64,000 nucleotides of DNA. It comes from Isoetes taiwanensis (taxonomy: Eukaryota; Streptophyta; Lycopodiopsida; Isoetales; Isoetaceae). Made by a program: the position numbers and the translations under genes. The DNA is taken from positions 18,621,382 through 18,685,381 of the forward strand of contig JAJEKV010000001.1 in NCBI GenBank assembly GCA_021234155.1, written 5' to 3'. Below the pieces are notes generated by a model. It saw only the letters and a list, made by a program, of their open reading frames with translations. It did not search any database and was not told where the DNA came from. Positions 36,790 to 49,345 of this stretch are shown piece after piece. Numbering within the stretch: the stretch's first letter is position 1; each line of letters begins with the position of its first letter.

Positions 36790-37330
36790 GATTATTATGC
36801 CCGAATAGAGATGGATCGGGGCCGGTGGGACTATAGGGATGGAGATTGGGAATGGGGCTGCCGTTAGCGCTAGCCCCTTGCGCTTGTTGGGGTGAGGCCA
36901 CCGATGCCGCCATTAACATTGAAAGTGATGAGGAGGCCCCATCTTCCCCTAATAGATTGATATCCACAGTTAATCCCTCCAGCCCCCCGCCCCGGCCAAG
37001 TGTGCATGATGTGATTCACAATGCCCGCCCTCTCCTGTTGCCTTCTCTCCGAACAGGGAGCGTGTGCAGGTTGCTCTGGATGTTGTGTCAAGCATTGTTA
37101 ACATCAACACCCCGGCCGAAGTCTGGCGGGTCTCCCGCCGACATTGTTTAGGATGCGCCTTTGGGCTTCTTTGCAAAGATTGAAGAGGCCATCTCCCACA
37201 TGGAGTGGGAAGAGGTGGAGGTCACCATGATGAGCCAAAGATATGGCGATATGAACCTCGCGACGGGCTCTTCTTCTCGTGGAGTTATACCAGATTGACG
37301 CTTTTAACCAGCGCCACAATGCAAGTATGA
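36790..37330 (+). other. Unrecognised exon-like stretch, copy 2
   Basis: Counterpart of 900-1442. It begins after TTTCTTTGCAG and holds NIESDEEAPSSPNRLISTV (within 36846-37151) before the PSVHDVIHNA segment. Frames are broken. Confidence 0.35.
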
Positions 37331-38118
37331 ACAACAACTAGACAGTGTGCTTTGCTTGCTTATTGTGTTGTTTTTGTGTGGCATGTGTTATGCATCAGAA
37401 AAGGAACTAAACTATGGAAAGAGGATGTGGAAATGGAGTGCAGGTCAGCCAAAAAACGCTTCTGTTTGTTTGGAAAAACCAGATTTCTGTGTTTATGTGG
37501 CTTCATGGCATTCAATGTGGAAAAAAGAACTGAAAAAACTTAAAAACTTAAGGGAAAACATGGTGTGATTGCATGTGCATGTGCATGGGAATAGCCCCTG
37601 CCCTTTAAGGGCGGGCAGATTGCTTGAGTCCCAGCAAGAAGGCGCTAGGGGTTCAATCCCCCGCCAGGTCCTCATTTCGTGTTGAATCTGCCGCCAGCTT
37701 CTATGGTGGTCGTGGAACGCTTGCCTCAGGTATGTGGTGCCACACACAGGAGGCTTTTCTTGCACTCTTTTCTATTTTAAGATGCATGGCTATTTGTGTG
37801 TTCTAATTTGGGCTCCATGCACTATCTCGGCCGCCGCAATGGTATGGTCGTGGCTTTCTTTTATTCAATTTCTATTCACCGCTATACAAAGGGCGAATTT
37901 ACATGCCCCGCTTCTTGTTGCTCTTCATTGATAGGTAAAGGGTATGTAATCCGAACTCATCCACTTTGTGCATTAGCAATTTCGCGGTGCAAAGTCAATG
38001 AAACTTAGGTACTTTCGTTATGGATGCTCACCGCCCGCATGATCGCATATGAGAGTTAAAAAGAGGATGGGAAAATGCGCAAGGTGGGGGTTCAAATCCC
38101 GGTTTGTTTGTCCATTGT

Positions 38119-38370
38119 CTTTGCAGATGCTCAAGAAGCCTTGGATTTGACGGCTCCCAAACTATTGGCCTGCTTCGCCACTGTATCAGGGAAGCTTGTG
38201 GGAGAAACCTCACTGCCTACTAAGTTAGTTGCAGGAGTCACCGCTTTGGTGCCCGAATAGTGGCAGCTTGCTACTTTGAAGTCAAATGACATCGAAATCC
38301 CTTTGCAATGGATGTCAACGCCCCTTAAGAATAGAGCCACATCGTCAGTTGACCCCATCTCCCGATGAGG
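38119..38370 (+). other. Unrecognised exon-like ORF, copy 2
   Basis: Counterpart of 2234-2478. It reads DAQEALDLTAPKLLACF and SLPTKLVAG after TTGTCTTTGCAG, then shifts out of frame. Confidence 0.3.
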
Positions 38371-38960
38371 TGTAGGGATGGGATCGCAAAGAGAGGGCAT
38401 ATCCCTCGGAATATTCCCCTATCTAATGGCCGGGAATTGACTAGAGCGCCCATCAACGATATATTACCATGGATCATATAATTTTGATACACCACCACGT
38501 GTAGCAAAATATCTAGTTTAGTTGGTTGGAATTAGCATAACAATTTGATGCTTCATATTATCCTGGGTTTGATATAATTATGGTAGGAATCTCGTCCATC
38601 CACTCCAATCACTAAGCATTTATGGCCAGAGACTAGTGATAAGTAAAGGATCCTACATGGCTCTGGCCTCCCATTAGTAGATTACCAGTTGCTACTAACA
38701 TGTACTATATGAATGAAGGGCATTGAAAATATAATTCACCTTATAACAACTAGGATAACCCATCCTTTTTTGTTTTATGCTAAACTATGGGGTCTTAAAG
38801 ATTTAGGTCAGATTCTATGGTGCAAATACGATGATAAGAACAACTTGGCGCTTGGGCAAGATCCCCAATCCTTGACTCCAAAATTTGTTTTGTGGAAATA
38901 GTAATGGATTTTGCTGTACAACCGTAGTTATTGTGGAATAAGACTTAGGCGAATAGATTA

Positions 38961-39101
38961 GGTTGGGTTCACATGCAACCATCGTCGGAGAGGGGCCCTG
39001 TTTTGCCCTGTGCTAATCGGCGATGGCAGGTGATGGTCCATGTAAAAGGGTGAGCCTTTTACATGACGATGATGGCGTTTTCATTGCATGTGAACCTGCT
39101 C
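38961..39101. mobile_element. Tourist-like MITE, unit 1, copy 2
   Basis: TTA lies at 38958-38960 and 39102-39104. The TIRs are the same as at 3070-3211, with one base fewer. Confidence 0.75.
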
Positions 39102-39104
39102 TTA

Positions 39105-39246
39105 GAGCCGGTTCACATGCAACAATGGTGGGAGAGGGGCCCTGTTATACCCTTTGTAAATTTGTGATGGCCGGTGATGGTGGGCGTAAAATGGCATGGC
39201 ATTTTACATGATGGTGAAGGTCGCAATGGTGCATGTGAATCCAGCC
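39105..39246. mobile_element. Tourist-like MITE, unit 2, copy 2
   Basis: Shares the central TTA with unit 1, with the right TTA at 39247-39249. It is 142 bp. Confidence 0.75.
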
Positions 39247-39546
39247 TTAGGACCATGGTGCTTATGTGGCATCCATTGGCACCAATAGTGTGCATAATCA
39301 ATAACGTGGAAAGTGATGAAGTTATGAATTGTAAACTACTGTATAATATTCCACAGCCTTTAAAATCAAAGAGACAAAAAGGGAGAAGACACAGACTGCG
39401 CGCAATGAGAAATATAGTAAAATAATTAGTGTATCACACAGTAACACACTGCTAGATTACAATTCACCAGTCAAAACCAAATTTTATTCAATAACAGACC
39501 TCCTCCTTCAATGCCAGATCTGGAATGGAAGCACAAGGATTAAATT

Positions 39547-40093
39547 CTAAAACTGGCGACAAGGAGTCAAGAATAGGAAGAAAACGGTGCAGTTAAGCAA
39601 GACAGTGCTATCAGGGATATCAAGCGCAACAGTGGTATAATTAGCAAAGCCAAGAGCAAGGCGAAAATCTCCAGTACCACCAACGATGGCAAGCTCCTTA
39701 GAACTGGACGGCCCGACAGAGGCGTCGGTTCCTTGAAAGCAAGGGTCCCGTTATAAGCCGAGGTGTTGAGGACGGCAGAGAAGTGCAGAAACGCGTAGCT
39801 CGTCCACCGAGGCGACCATGAAGGTCCCTTTGGCTCTGCTGATTTGGGCGGAGGTATTCGATTGCTCTGCTGTGATTATATTGTCGATCACAAATAGGGA
39901 TCCAAACTGTGTGGTGGTTGTGTCCCCATTTGGCCCTGCTACCCCTTACCCCTGTTGCATTTGGACTTGTGGATCTTGTCGTGCAAATACAACGCAAATT
40001 TTTCTACCTTAAACCCTCCCCTTGCCCCATCGCCATCCCCAGCATTCCTACCAGCGCCATCGCCATTACTGCCACTTTGCTCGCCATCGCCAT
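39547..40093 (-). pseudogene. DIR: Dirigent gene, copy 2, frameshifted as read
   Basis: This is the same gene as 3658-4209 with the same start and stop positions, but 547 instead of 552 bases. I count eight small length differences. Five are single-base losses in runs (AAAAA to AAAA twice, GGG to GG, GG to G, CCCC to CCC). Two are single-base gains, and one is a loss of CT. Only about one true substitution is visible (CCGAT to CTGAT). The frame is broken several times. A decaying gene would show many more substitutions than indels, so these breaks are more likely sequence error, and the real gene may be intact. Confidence 0.8.
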
Positions 40094-40099
40094 TTTTTT

Positions 40100-40915
40100 T
40101 TTAACCCCCTGCTGCTCCTCCCCTTTATCCGCCAAAAGTTATCCCAGAATTAAAACATAAAATTATTTTTTATCATTACCTATTGACCAACACAAGAAAC
40201 GCACAGGAATTTAAAAAACGTGAACTTTACCTGTAGCATATGTTTGCCTACCATAAAGACAACGTTTTGCATTCCTTCACCCTTAACTTTCCATGTCTGT
40301 GGCATTTTTCAAAATTGTTGGGACCCCTTGTCCACTATCAAATGGTTGATTCCTCTGCCTCCGACTCCCTTTCCGCCTATCCTCATGTATTCAATTTCGA
40401 CTTTGCTTACTCTTTGTGGTTAGAACAGGCGATCGTCACCTGCATATTGTGCATAGAGCTTGAGGTGCCACCCCAACTAATGTATTCTCCCCAACTTGCA
40501 AAACTTTCCCTCCTGTCATAAACTGGGTCGTCCAAATACTTGTACAAGCTAATCATGATCATATCACTAAGAAAAGAAATTTCAAAATAGTAATTAAAAG
40601 TTTGGATATCAAAAATCCTAGGTCCACTTGCATTCAATTGAAGATGATAATACCTGAACTAGCACCTTAAGTTAACAACAAACTAAGTGCAATTTCCAAG
40701 AATAGGTTCCCTTATGAATAATTCGCATGGAAACTAAAATCCTCAACATTAAACTCCGCAAGGAGTAGAAGGGGTTAAATCCATGGAAAGGTTTCGTAAC
40801 CGCCATCGACACTGTTTTAAGAACTTAAAGTGTTGTAGTATTTAAGGGAATTTTCTAAAGAAGTATTTCCTCACCATCTGTTCACCAGGTAAATGCAGTG
40901 GAAGCCAAAAAATGT
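40100..40915. other. Dirigent upstream and intergenic DNA, copy 2
   Basis: Counterpart of 4215-5031. No gene seen. Confidence 0.5.
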
Positions 40916-40920
40916 CTTAA

Positions 40921-41646
40921 TGATATGTTTTATGAAATTGCAATATAGCCACAGCTTATATCCAATACCAGATCAAGAGCAAACAAAAGAAATTGAGATT
41001 CTATTATTCAGAGTTACAACCGGCCCAAAGCCTGGACAACTGACAGGAGCACACTTTCAAACCACCCAACTGGGCTCAAACACAAGAAATTGTTATCTTG
41101 ATTGCAACAAGGATCCAATATCCCCTGAAGCGGCAAGTCTTGCCTGGGAATTCGTACTGGCAGTAGCGTCTATGGCAAAGTTTTCCAGAAGGCTTGGCAG
41201 GATTACAAAGTTCTGAGCAGAGAGAGATCGAAGGCTATAATCAGAGATGGCGGACTGTGCTAGGCTAGTATCCAATGCCCTCAATGCGGATTTCACATCT
41301 ATTTATACAGATTTGGGAACGTCCCCTTTTTCCGGTGTTCTTCCTTTTTTTGCAGTTTTAGTTTGAGAAAAGGCAGCCAAGAATAGGTGTGATAATTTCA
41401 GTTCGAAATCGGCCTTTTCTAATTTGAGATCATCTCAACCGTAGCCTAGGTAATGGGTTCGACCGATTGGAGCACTTCCTGACGGGCCCGGAAGATTGGG
41501 ATCGAATCGGGTCGGCAGCTTTGTCCACCGCTATCGCCAGTCATAACAATTGATAACAAGGATCTCACAATTTGTTATTCTTTTCCATAAGCCATGCCCA
41601 TGCCATTGATCCTTGTGCCTTGAGCCTCCCCGAGCCCCCCAGATCA
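40921..41646 (-). repeat. LTR 1 (outer 3' LTR), copy 2
   Basis: Starts TGATATG directly after CTTAA and ends ...ATCA before the reversed polypurine tract (GTCCTTCCTTCTTT). It is noisier than the other LTRs. Confidence 0.85.
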
Positions 41647-42061
41647 GTCCTTCCTTCTTTCACCGATGACCCCTCGACGCTTTATAACCCTCAAAGAAAA
41701 CCCCTTGTCATGAAAAGAGGTGTGTTGGTCCTTCCTTCTTAAGGCCAATCTCTTTCTCCCCGGAATGTTCTTTTTTCTCGATCCTCCAAGTGTGGTCCGC
41801 GCTTGACGAAAAAATCTCCATGCTGATCCATCAAGTAGGCGCCCCTCACTTGAACAGCCATGGCATCCCCAAATTTTTTCGATATTCCAAGTAGGTTCCC
41901 CCCTACTCTGGACAGTAAAGTAAATTCCTTTCTAATAAGAAAGATAGTTACCTTCCATTAGGAAGCAATAAAAAATTTCATTTTATTCAAATAAAGAAAA
42001 TCACACATATTCAGGTAGTTATACCCTACTAAAACTCAAACCAAAATAAAACTCAAACCAA

Positions 42062-42865
42062 CTAAGATAAATGACCGATAGTATGACCGATAGTTAATCG
42101 GCTTCTTTCAAACTCCCTGGCTGCAGCTTTGTCAGCAGCTTTGTCAGCCTTCCCATGAGAACTGTCAGATGTTTCTGCAATGGTATGCATTAACACTTTT
42201 CCTTTATCTTCCTTGCTCTTGGGAACTTTAACTTCAGTTTGGGTCTTATCTGTAGGTGTCTGCCTTTTTGGGCAAAAAGCTTTGAAGTGAGGTCCACCAC
42301 ATATGTAGCAACCTCTTTTCCTGCATTCATTCGCCTTCCCCGAAGTCGTGACGCTGTTCAGACTCGCTCCTAAGCATTTGTGTCTCTCATGATCATCATT
42401 GAACCTAACTCTTTTTGCTCCATTGTTATTTGCCTTATTTGTGTCAAGGCTTTGCTATTACTTTCCTTTGGGATACCCTTCCCATATATCATACTTTGCC
42501 CCCTTAGGATTAAATTTTCTTTCTGCAGCTTCGGCTTTCCATACCGCTTCATCTAATGTTTGAGGTTCAATGAGCCTAAGCTCGTGATACAACTCATCTT
42601 TTAACCCGTAAATATATTTCCTTGTTAACTCTTTTTTATCACGAGACCTTCCATTTGAACCGACAAATGGTTAAATTTGCTTTGTGTAATCGATAGACGA
42701 TTCTCGCTCTCCTTGTGTGAATATATCCCATTCCCTTTGAAGATCTACAAAGTAGCTTCTTGTGTAAGTTATGGCTTTCGGAAGGCTCTTTTAAATTCCC
42801 GCCCACGTTTTAATCATCGGACCATTCTTCCTTCCCCGCACCAAATTCGGGGCGACATCAAGAAT
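42062..42865 (-). pseudogene. gag unit 1, C-terminal part, copy 2
   Basis: The stop TAG is at 42062-42064. The zinc-knuckle area lies near 42270-42320 and the FNDDRRDTN-type area near 42370-42440. It is broken by shifts and ends at the TIR element. The other half of this gag is at 50998-51426. Confidence 0.75.
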
Positions 42866-42875
42866 ATATTTATCC
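42866..42875. repeat. Target duplication (left) of TIR element
   Basis: ATATTTATCC, repeated exactly at 50998-51007. Uninterrupted gag copies (for example 53388-53397) have this word once. Confidence 0.8.
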
Positions 42876-42899
42876 CTGGGTTCACGATGTATTCCGTGA

Positions 42900-45000
42900 G
42901 AATACATGTGCGTGGACGGGAGAGGGTTTTTCAAAAAAAAAAATAGTACGTATATTACGCGGGCGCCATACGCTTTGGGCCCGTGATGTATGCATTTTCC
43001 ACGGTCCGATGGATTTCTTGGAGTCGCTAAGGCATTAAGAGTACGTTTTAGGTGTTTGAACTGAAGAGCACATGCCGTAAAAATGTTTTAGGATTTGGTG
43101 TTTCGGAGGTAATGTTTTGAAGTTTTTTTGTCCCCGCAATCACTTTATTTCACATCCAGTTTTGTTTTGGATGAGCTGGCCGATTGTAGAGATGCCGGGC
43201 TGGCCGATCCAAAACGCCGAAAATGGCTTTGGCTAGCCTTGTTTGCATTCCGGAATTCGGAAAGCATATTATGGCTGGTTGTATACGATGGCTTGATATT
43301 CCCCGAATCACTTGTTACAACCAAGTTCTATCCAATGGTTGTGCAATGCCTAAGGCGTGTCTTCTACAATGCCTAAGGCATGTCTCACAATGCCAGTTTG
43401 CATTGTAAAGACTCGAGCTAGGTGAGCTAAAAATACTATGTTGGGTTGATATTCCCGGTGTTTAATCACTAGTTGGAGCCAAGTTCAATATTGATCCCGT
43501 GATTGCTTAAGGCTGGTCTTCCTCATTTGCCACAACACTAATATCGATGGCCATACCGGTGGATATTTTCAAGACAATAGGAGACAATACAAGGCAACAA
43601 GAATGAAGTACTAAAAGCTTCTAATCAGGTCCGCAAAAAACTTAGTTTTCTTCCCCTTTTGGGTTCTCAATCCGATCATTTTTTCGTTACTTTCTCGCCA
43701 AATTCAACCATACTGTTATTTCGGAAAAGCAGACCCGATCCAAATCCTATTTCTGAATTTTGTTGAAGAAATTTGCTTTTCGAATCTTGGGTCCGGTGGT
43801 TCTTCTCTTGTTACGCCTTGTTGAAGTTTTATGGCATTTGGTTCAAAACATTTTTGTCAGATCCCGAGATTGTAATCCCAACTGCACATCTAAGCCGAAA
43901 TAGGGTTTTCTTTGGAAAAGAATTGAAGAAGTAAGACGCGGCATTTGTTTTCCTTACCATCTCTCGGCAGCCCCCGTTGTTTATTCTCGACAAAAAAATC
44001 AGAGGTCTCAGATATTTTGAGATCGAAGAAGCGAGAATGGCCCTGACATTGTAAGGAACTCAACCTCGTTGATTATCGCGAGGCATCCTTCTCGAATTAT
44101 ACCAACCCTACAAGAAGTTATTTTTTTCGGTTAGAATTTGGAAGGGGCACCTTCACTAAACAAAAGATGAACTATTGATTAATACCGCGGAGAAAATGAT
44201 CCTATATCTACTTCCTAAATTTACGTTGAATTTTGTAGAAACATTGTGTCAACCGGTGAATATGGATTGTGTTAGACCTTTAAAACTATTGCCCTTCATG
44301 CTCGTAATCTCGAAAGTACAATCCAAAGGTAAACAGCTTTTGCCATTTTGTTAGTCCGAGAAGTGCTATTTCTAAATGCGCATTATCTTTCATGATCAGC
44401 GCTTTTGCAGCAGAATTATGAGGATAAGGGAGCCCAAGACTACCGCCCTCATTTTTGCATCGGAAAAATGGTAAGGCTTATGGTCAAAACGTTTTATAGA
44501 TAATCAGATATGGTTAAAGACCCCTGCCTTAACAAAGATAGGGACGCGGCGTGTTCCGTGTATGCACCGTGCAAAAAGTGAACAACAATCTAAATTGGGC
44601 AGCAAGAAAGGTAGTATCCGTTTGTTTGAATGTTTTATTATAGTAGCCGAGATGATGGCAACAACTAAGTTGGCACGGTTTGTGGTGTCAGAACCATTTT
44701 ATGGTGGCTTCCAAGATGCACGCATTATTCGGAAGCTAGGTTCCCCGCCGCTTGAAGGTATACTCCAACCTTGTTTTTACAACATACATGAAAGAACTAA
44801 TATGGCTTTCCATATACATCTAAGTTGTGTGTTCAAAATTTCACCTAGTTTTTACCCTTGAGCTGGTTAATTTTTGATCGTGATGACTTTGGAAAAGTGA
44901 GAGCTGTTACTGAAAATAAAGCCTTAAGATGGAACTGTCATTGCAGAATGATGTGATCTTATTCCTTTTCTCATTTTAGCTGAAGTTGATTTACCACTTG
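42900..45000. other. Left interior of the TIR element, no gene seen
   Basis: About 2.1 kb with no domain on either strand. TGCCTAAGGC-type words repeat near 43349-43381. The frame at 44562-44861 is not supported by anything else. Confidence 0.5.
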
Positions 45001-45095
45001 AACCTGGGAACAATAATATATATTAATCACGCCATTTAAGACCCTCAGGTCCATATGGCGAAGATAGTACAAGAAATATATAGTCCACAAGGCGC

Positions 45096-48000
45096 TTAAA
45101 CAAAGGCACCTGTAGCTTCAAGTATTTCCATATTAACAAACAACTCCATTATGTCAGCTCGTTCCTTCCAAACATCCTTGAGATATGAACTAAGGAGATT
45201 TGGAGGCGTATTAAAGAGCTCTGACAATGTGAATCCTGAAATGTTATACTTACTTCTTATATGTTCATAGGCAGGGCACTCCAAAAAAGCATGTACCTCT
45301 GACTCAATTTTAGGATCAAGACAGCTCGGGCAAGACTTTTGTATGTCGAGGAGTTCCATACCACCTTCCCGCCTCAATGTGCGATGATGAGAGGAAGTTC
45401 GTAGCTGAGAAATCAAGATTCTATTTTTCCTGCTAATATTAGATAGCAAGTAAGATTGTTCTCCATATGCAGCCATACTATTAATCTCACCTTTATAAAA
45501 AAGCTTTTTCACAGCAATATCATTTGGATCCCACAATTTGCCCAAGACTTTTTGGAAGTATTTGCATGCGTGCATTCTTTTAGTTTGGTTGACTCCGGCC
45601 AAGCGTAATCATCTACACCCCACTTTTTCTGCCCATTGAATCACTTGAGAGAACCATCCTCGCACTTTTGATTGTCGTGATAGCCTGGAAAGGGAGACGA
45701 TTTGAAGGGAGCAACTTCACCCGATTTACATATGTAATAGTACGGCATAAAGCTTCAGTTTCAAGGGGAATCAATCCAGTTTCCGCAAGCATAATGCAGT
45801 ATGGAGTTTGCATTTTAGTTCCAAGCTCTTCCATGAGAAATCGTTTCTGCACCTTTTCAATCTTGTCCCAGCCTTTTGCCGATCAAGTCCAGGGGCCCAA
45901 GCCGACGTACCATATAAAACGACCGCCTTCACTTGAGTATCATAAAGTAATCTCCCCCGAAGTTTCCAATGCCACAAGTTATTCACACGACAAGTATGGA
46001 ACATACCATAAAGGGTTCTTAGCCCACCGTAAGCACGTTTTTTTCGCCCGCCTTCCATGAATAATTATTTGCCACCTCTATTCCAAGGTATTTATAACTA
46101 TGCACTGTTTCTAACTCACATTCCCCAATGGTAAATTGAAAAGTTTTTTTTGTGCCAACTATCATGACTTTAGATTTTGCAACATTGATAGCCATACCTT
46201 TTTGATCGCGAAAACTCAAGAGTATCCAAATGATGTTGGAGACCAGCAAGCATTCTAGAGATCAAAACTATATCATCCGCAAAAGTAAAACTTGTATGAG
46301 ATATCTACCAACATTGACTCCAACTCCTCCCATAATGCAAGCCACCCCTCAAGTTCATCAATATAAAGTCCAAAGAGAGTGGGAGAACAAGGGCACCCTG
46401 TTGCTTCACCCCAATCGTACCGACCTGTTCGCTGCTTTTTAAATGGAAATGAAAGTTCAATGAGTACCGTTGGTATAGACGCCAAGAATCGTCTGCTGGA
46501 GTTTCGAGGAACTTGTAGCAGCTCTAGCCTATTCTCGCAAGTCACCTCGATCAACTCTATCAAAAGCTTTTGCTAGATCAATGAAGGCCAAAAACCGATT
46601 ATGTCTAGTACCCTTTTATGCTTTCATTAATCACCCTTAAAGTGACTAAGTGATCAACAAGTGGAATGGTCATGGCGAAAAACCCTTGTCCATAAGCGCT
46701 CTTTCTTCTCATCAGCCCAATTAGAGAGCTTTCTCTCAAGCATAGTTGCAAAGAGTTTTGCAAATACATTGCTAACCAAAATTGTCCGATAATTTCTTGC
46801 CCGGTTTTTATCACCGGACTTATGAATAGGAACCACCTTGCTTAAATACCATTCTGGTGGAAAGCCACAATGAAAAGCCAAGTTACAAATGTCAACCAAC
46901 TTATCATTTTAAAAGATCACCTCCCATTTAAGCAATTTCAAAGACGTAACCCATTTAGATCTAAGGATTTCCCATTTTGCATCCTTTGTAAAGCATATGT
47001 AACATCACTCTTATCAAAGAGTGTAGTATAGGCAAATACTAATTTGCATTTCATTGTTGTTATTAACAAATGTGTATAATTCTCTTTATCCATTCAAGCA
47101 AACTTTCTTGTGCGATCTCTCCCAATTCAATGGGATGTTGCGCTTTTGTCCAAAAGCATTTTGGATCCAATGCAATATCATCTAGAAGTTTTTGCAGGTG
47201 TTCCCTTTCCCATTTTCGCTTTTTATGCTTGACAAGATTCTTATAATCTCTCTTGGCAGCACATTTGTCTATAGCAGCTTGTAATGTGCGCTTTGCCATA
47301 ATACATTCGCGGATCAAACCACTTTTATTATGGTATTTAGCTGACCTTGGTTTAGTAAGTCCAAAGACACTTGCAAACAAGCTTATGATAGGACTGCTTT
47401 AAGCAGTGCATGCATTTCCTCAACATCATCTGTAGGCCAAAGAGTTCCTTCCAAGCCTGAATCAATTGCTTTCTCATATTGCCCAGCAAGTTTATATTGC
47501 ACTTTAAACCTGGGTGGGGCTTGTTTTTTGCTTTTCCCCGTACATTTGACTTTCATTTTATATTTTATGACAAGAGGGGCATGATCAGAGTCCTCATGCT
47601 GAGGAAGAACTTCAAAACTAGTCACCAAATGCACACCATCTGGACTTCCCAATAACATATCCACAGTACTATTTCCATTGGGCTGAAAACATGTGTATTT
47701 GTTGGATTCTGGAAATATAGCAGCACCATTATACACGACTAATTCATGTGCTTCACATAAGTCAAGAATGTGTTCTCCCATTTTATTCAAATGCATATCA
47801 CAAGAGGTCCTAGGCCATGACAACAAAGGGTCTGTCTGTTCCATAAGCCACAAATGATTTCCTTCATGAGCCAAAACAGTAGCTTGCTTATTCTTGAGTC
47901 TGCCATTCATGTCCCCTATTACATAAACCTGTCCTTTAGTTTTATAGAACGCAATATCAGCAGAGAGGTAACAAAATGGGTCATTCGCAGCAAGCTCTGG

Positions 48001-48372
48001 GCTGTTATAGATCCGCGCGGGATAGGGCTCCAAGGGAGCAAAGTATACTATTGCCACATAAATGCAGTTATTTACACAAATCCATATATACTGCTTATGT
48101 TTACATATTTTGACCACGCTAACCGCATTGCAAATTTCATTTTTAACAAAGCATGCAAGTCCGCCCCATCCTCTGCGGCTTCCCTGTAACTCATTCCAAG
48201 CAGTCTCAAGCAGTGTAAACCCATGGATGGGAATCAATCTGTTTGTTTCATGTTCCCATGTCTCACTGAATGCAAGAATATCAAACTGTTCAAACATTTC
48301 CATATTACTAAGAATCTTTGATTCATTAAAACCATGTATATTCCAAGCCAGTAGACTGAGGGTCTTTACTTC
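45096..48372 (-). pseudogene. LINE ORF2: AP endonuclease plus reverse transcriptase
   Basis: ORF2 nicks the target and copies the element RNA there. The frame begins near 48371 (SLLAWNIHGFNESKI, with the endonuclease Asn) just after the ORF1 stop. Endonuclease motifs are SETWEHE, VIGDMNGR, STVDMLLGSP and SDHAPLVIKY (47383-48303). RT motifs follow in shifting frames: VVPIHKSGDKNRARNYR (46654-46899), AFIDLAKAFDRVD near 46549-46589, FADD at 46272-46283 and MAINVAKSKVMIVG with YKYLGIEV (46019-46249). The tail has CPSCLDPKIESEVHAFLEC, a C-x2-C...H...C knuckle (45096-45602). I see at least six frame changes, several at CAG/CTG sites, so some may be sequence errors. No RNase H domain is visible. Confidence 0.85.
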
Positions 48373-49218
48373 CTATGCATTATTGCGGACAACAATCCGA
48401 TTGCTCACAATAAAAGCATTTTTCCCTTCAGCTTTCAGTTTACGGATCTCATCCATCAATTGCCTGCGTTCTTTTTGCTGCTGTACAGTCAAATCATCAT
48501 TGAGCCAGATGCGGTGACCTTTCAAGTGTCCTCTATGATGCATAACACGGTTTCTACTTTCTAGACTTTGAAATTTCAAAATAATAGGACGATGCTTACC
48601 TTCTTGTTTGCGTCCAATTCTTTTGCAAAAGGTGAAGCCTGGATCAGATAGGTGCATTGTATCTTTGAAAAATGCTTCAATTGTTGATTTTGTGTCTTCG
48701 TTTTCTTGCTCAACAATTCCAGTAACAAGGATGTTTTGTGCTCTGATAGCTCGGTCTTCGTGTTCAGCAATTCTTTCTTGTCCCTGGTTAAAGAGATTAG
48801 CAACCTGCTGTTCAATTTTAGAAGTAATTTGCTCCACTATTTGTTCAGATGGTGCTGAGCTATATCCTTCTGTTGCATAGCCTTCTGCTGGTGGCTGATC
48901 TTCTAACTCTGCAATTGATTCCATGATCTTCAGTTGTCCAGACTCCAGGGTTTGTGCTGTATGCTGCAAGTCTCCAATTGTCTTGTTTAACTGTTTTATC
49001 TCATCTTTTGCAGACCGTAATTCTTCTTTTGTGAGAACTAGCTCATCTTTTGCTGCTCTAAGATCTGCTATGGCAATACGCAATTCATCTTTGGCAGTAC
49101 GAAATTCATCACAAAGTCCTTTAATCAGGTTCATAGTGTCCATCATCGGATCTCCCTCATCGGGTTTCGTTTCTGTAATTGTTTTCTTCGGTGGCATCTG
49201 TAACAGAAATCCGGCCAC
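48373..49218 (-). CDS. LINE ORF1 protein (coiled coil plus RRM-like)
   Basis: An open frame of 281 codons. ORF1 proteins bind the element RNA and form its particle. Residues about 25-110 form a heptad-rich coiled coil (AKDELRIAIADLRAAKDELV). A second helical stretch spans about 125-165. An RRM-like part follows (ILVTGIVEQENEDTKSTIE, RPIILKFQS). The end is basic, with LNDDLTVQQQKERRQLMDE and AFIVSNRIVV. There is no CCHC zinc finger, unlike many flowering-plant L1 ORF1 proteins. The start could be codon 1 or the MPPKK at codon 8. Confidence 0.8.
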   Translation of the reverse strand: MAGFLLQMPPKKTITETKPDEGDPMMDTMNLIKGLCDEFRTAKDELRIAIADLRAAKDELVLTKEELRSAKDEIKQLNKTIGDLQHTAQTLESGQLKIMESIAELEDQPPAEGYATEGYSSAPSEQIVEQITSKIEQQVANLFNQGQERIAEHEDRAIRAQNILVTGIVEQENEDTKSTIEAFFKDTMHLSDPGFTFCKRIGRKQEGKHRPIILKFQSLESRNRVMHHRGHLKGHRIWLNDDLTVQQQKERRQLMDEIRKLKAEGKNAFIVSNRIVVRNNA

Positions 49219-49345
49219 CAGTTCTGTTCCGGATTGTACCTGTTACTGTTACTGTAGCTGTTCGTTCAGTTCCGTTCCGGACTATTACTGTAGCTCGTTG
49301 GATCCTCTTCGAACCTATTGCAGGCGCCTAGGTTAAGCGCCTAGG

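Larger units (their letters stand above)
45000..49345 (-). mobile_element. LINE (non-LTR retrotransposon), nearly full length
   Basis: Two ORFs lie on the minus strand. ORF1 is at 48373-49218 and ORF2 at 45096-48372 with endonuclease, RT and a C-terminal zinc motif. The 5' leader (49219-49345) has CTGTTACTGTTACTG-like repeats. The 3' end lies near 45000-45095, with an ATTAATATATATTATT stretch rather than a clear poly(A). I could not find its target duplication. Confidence 0.85.
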
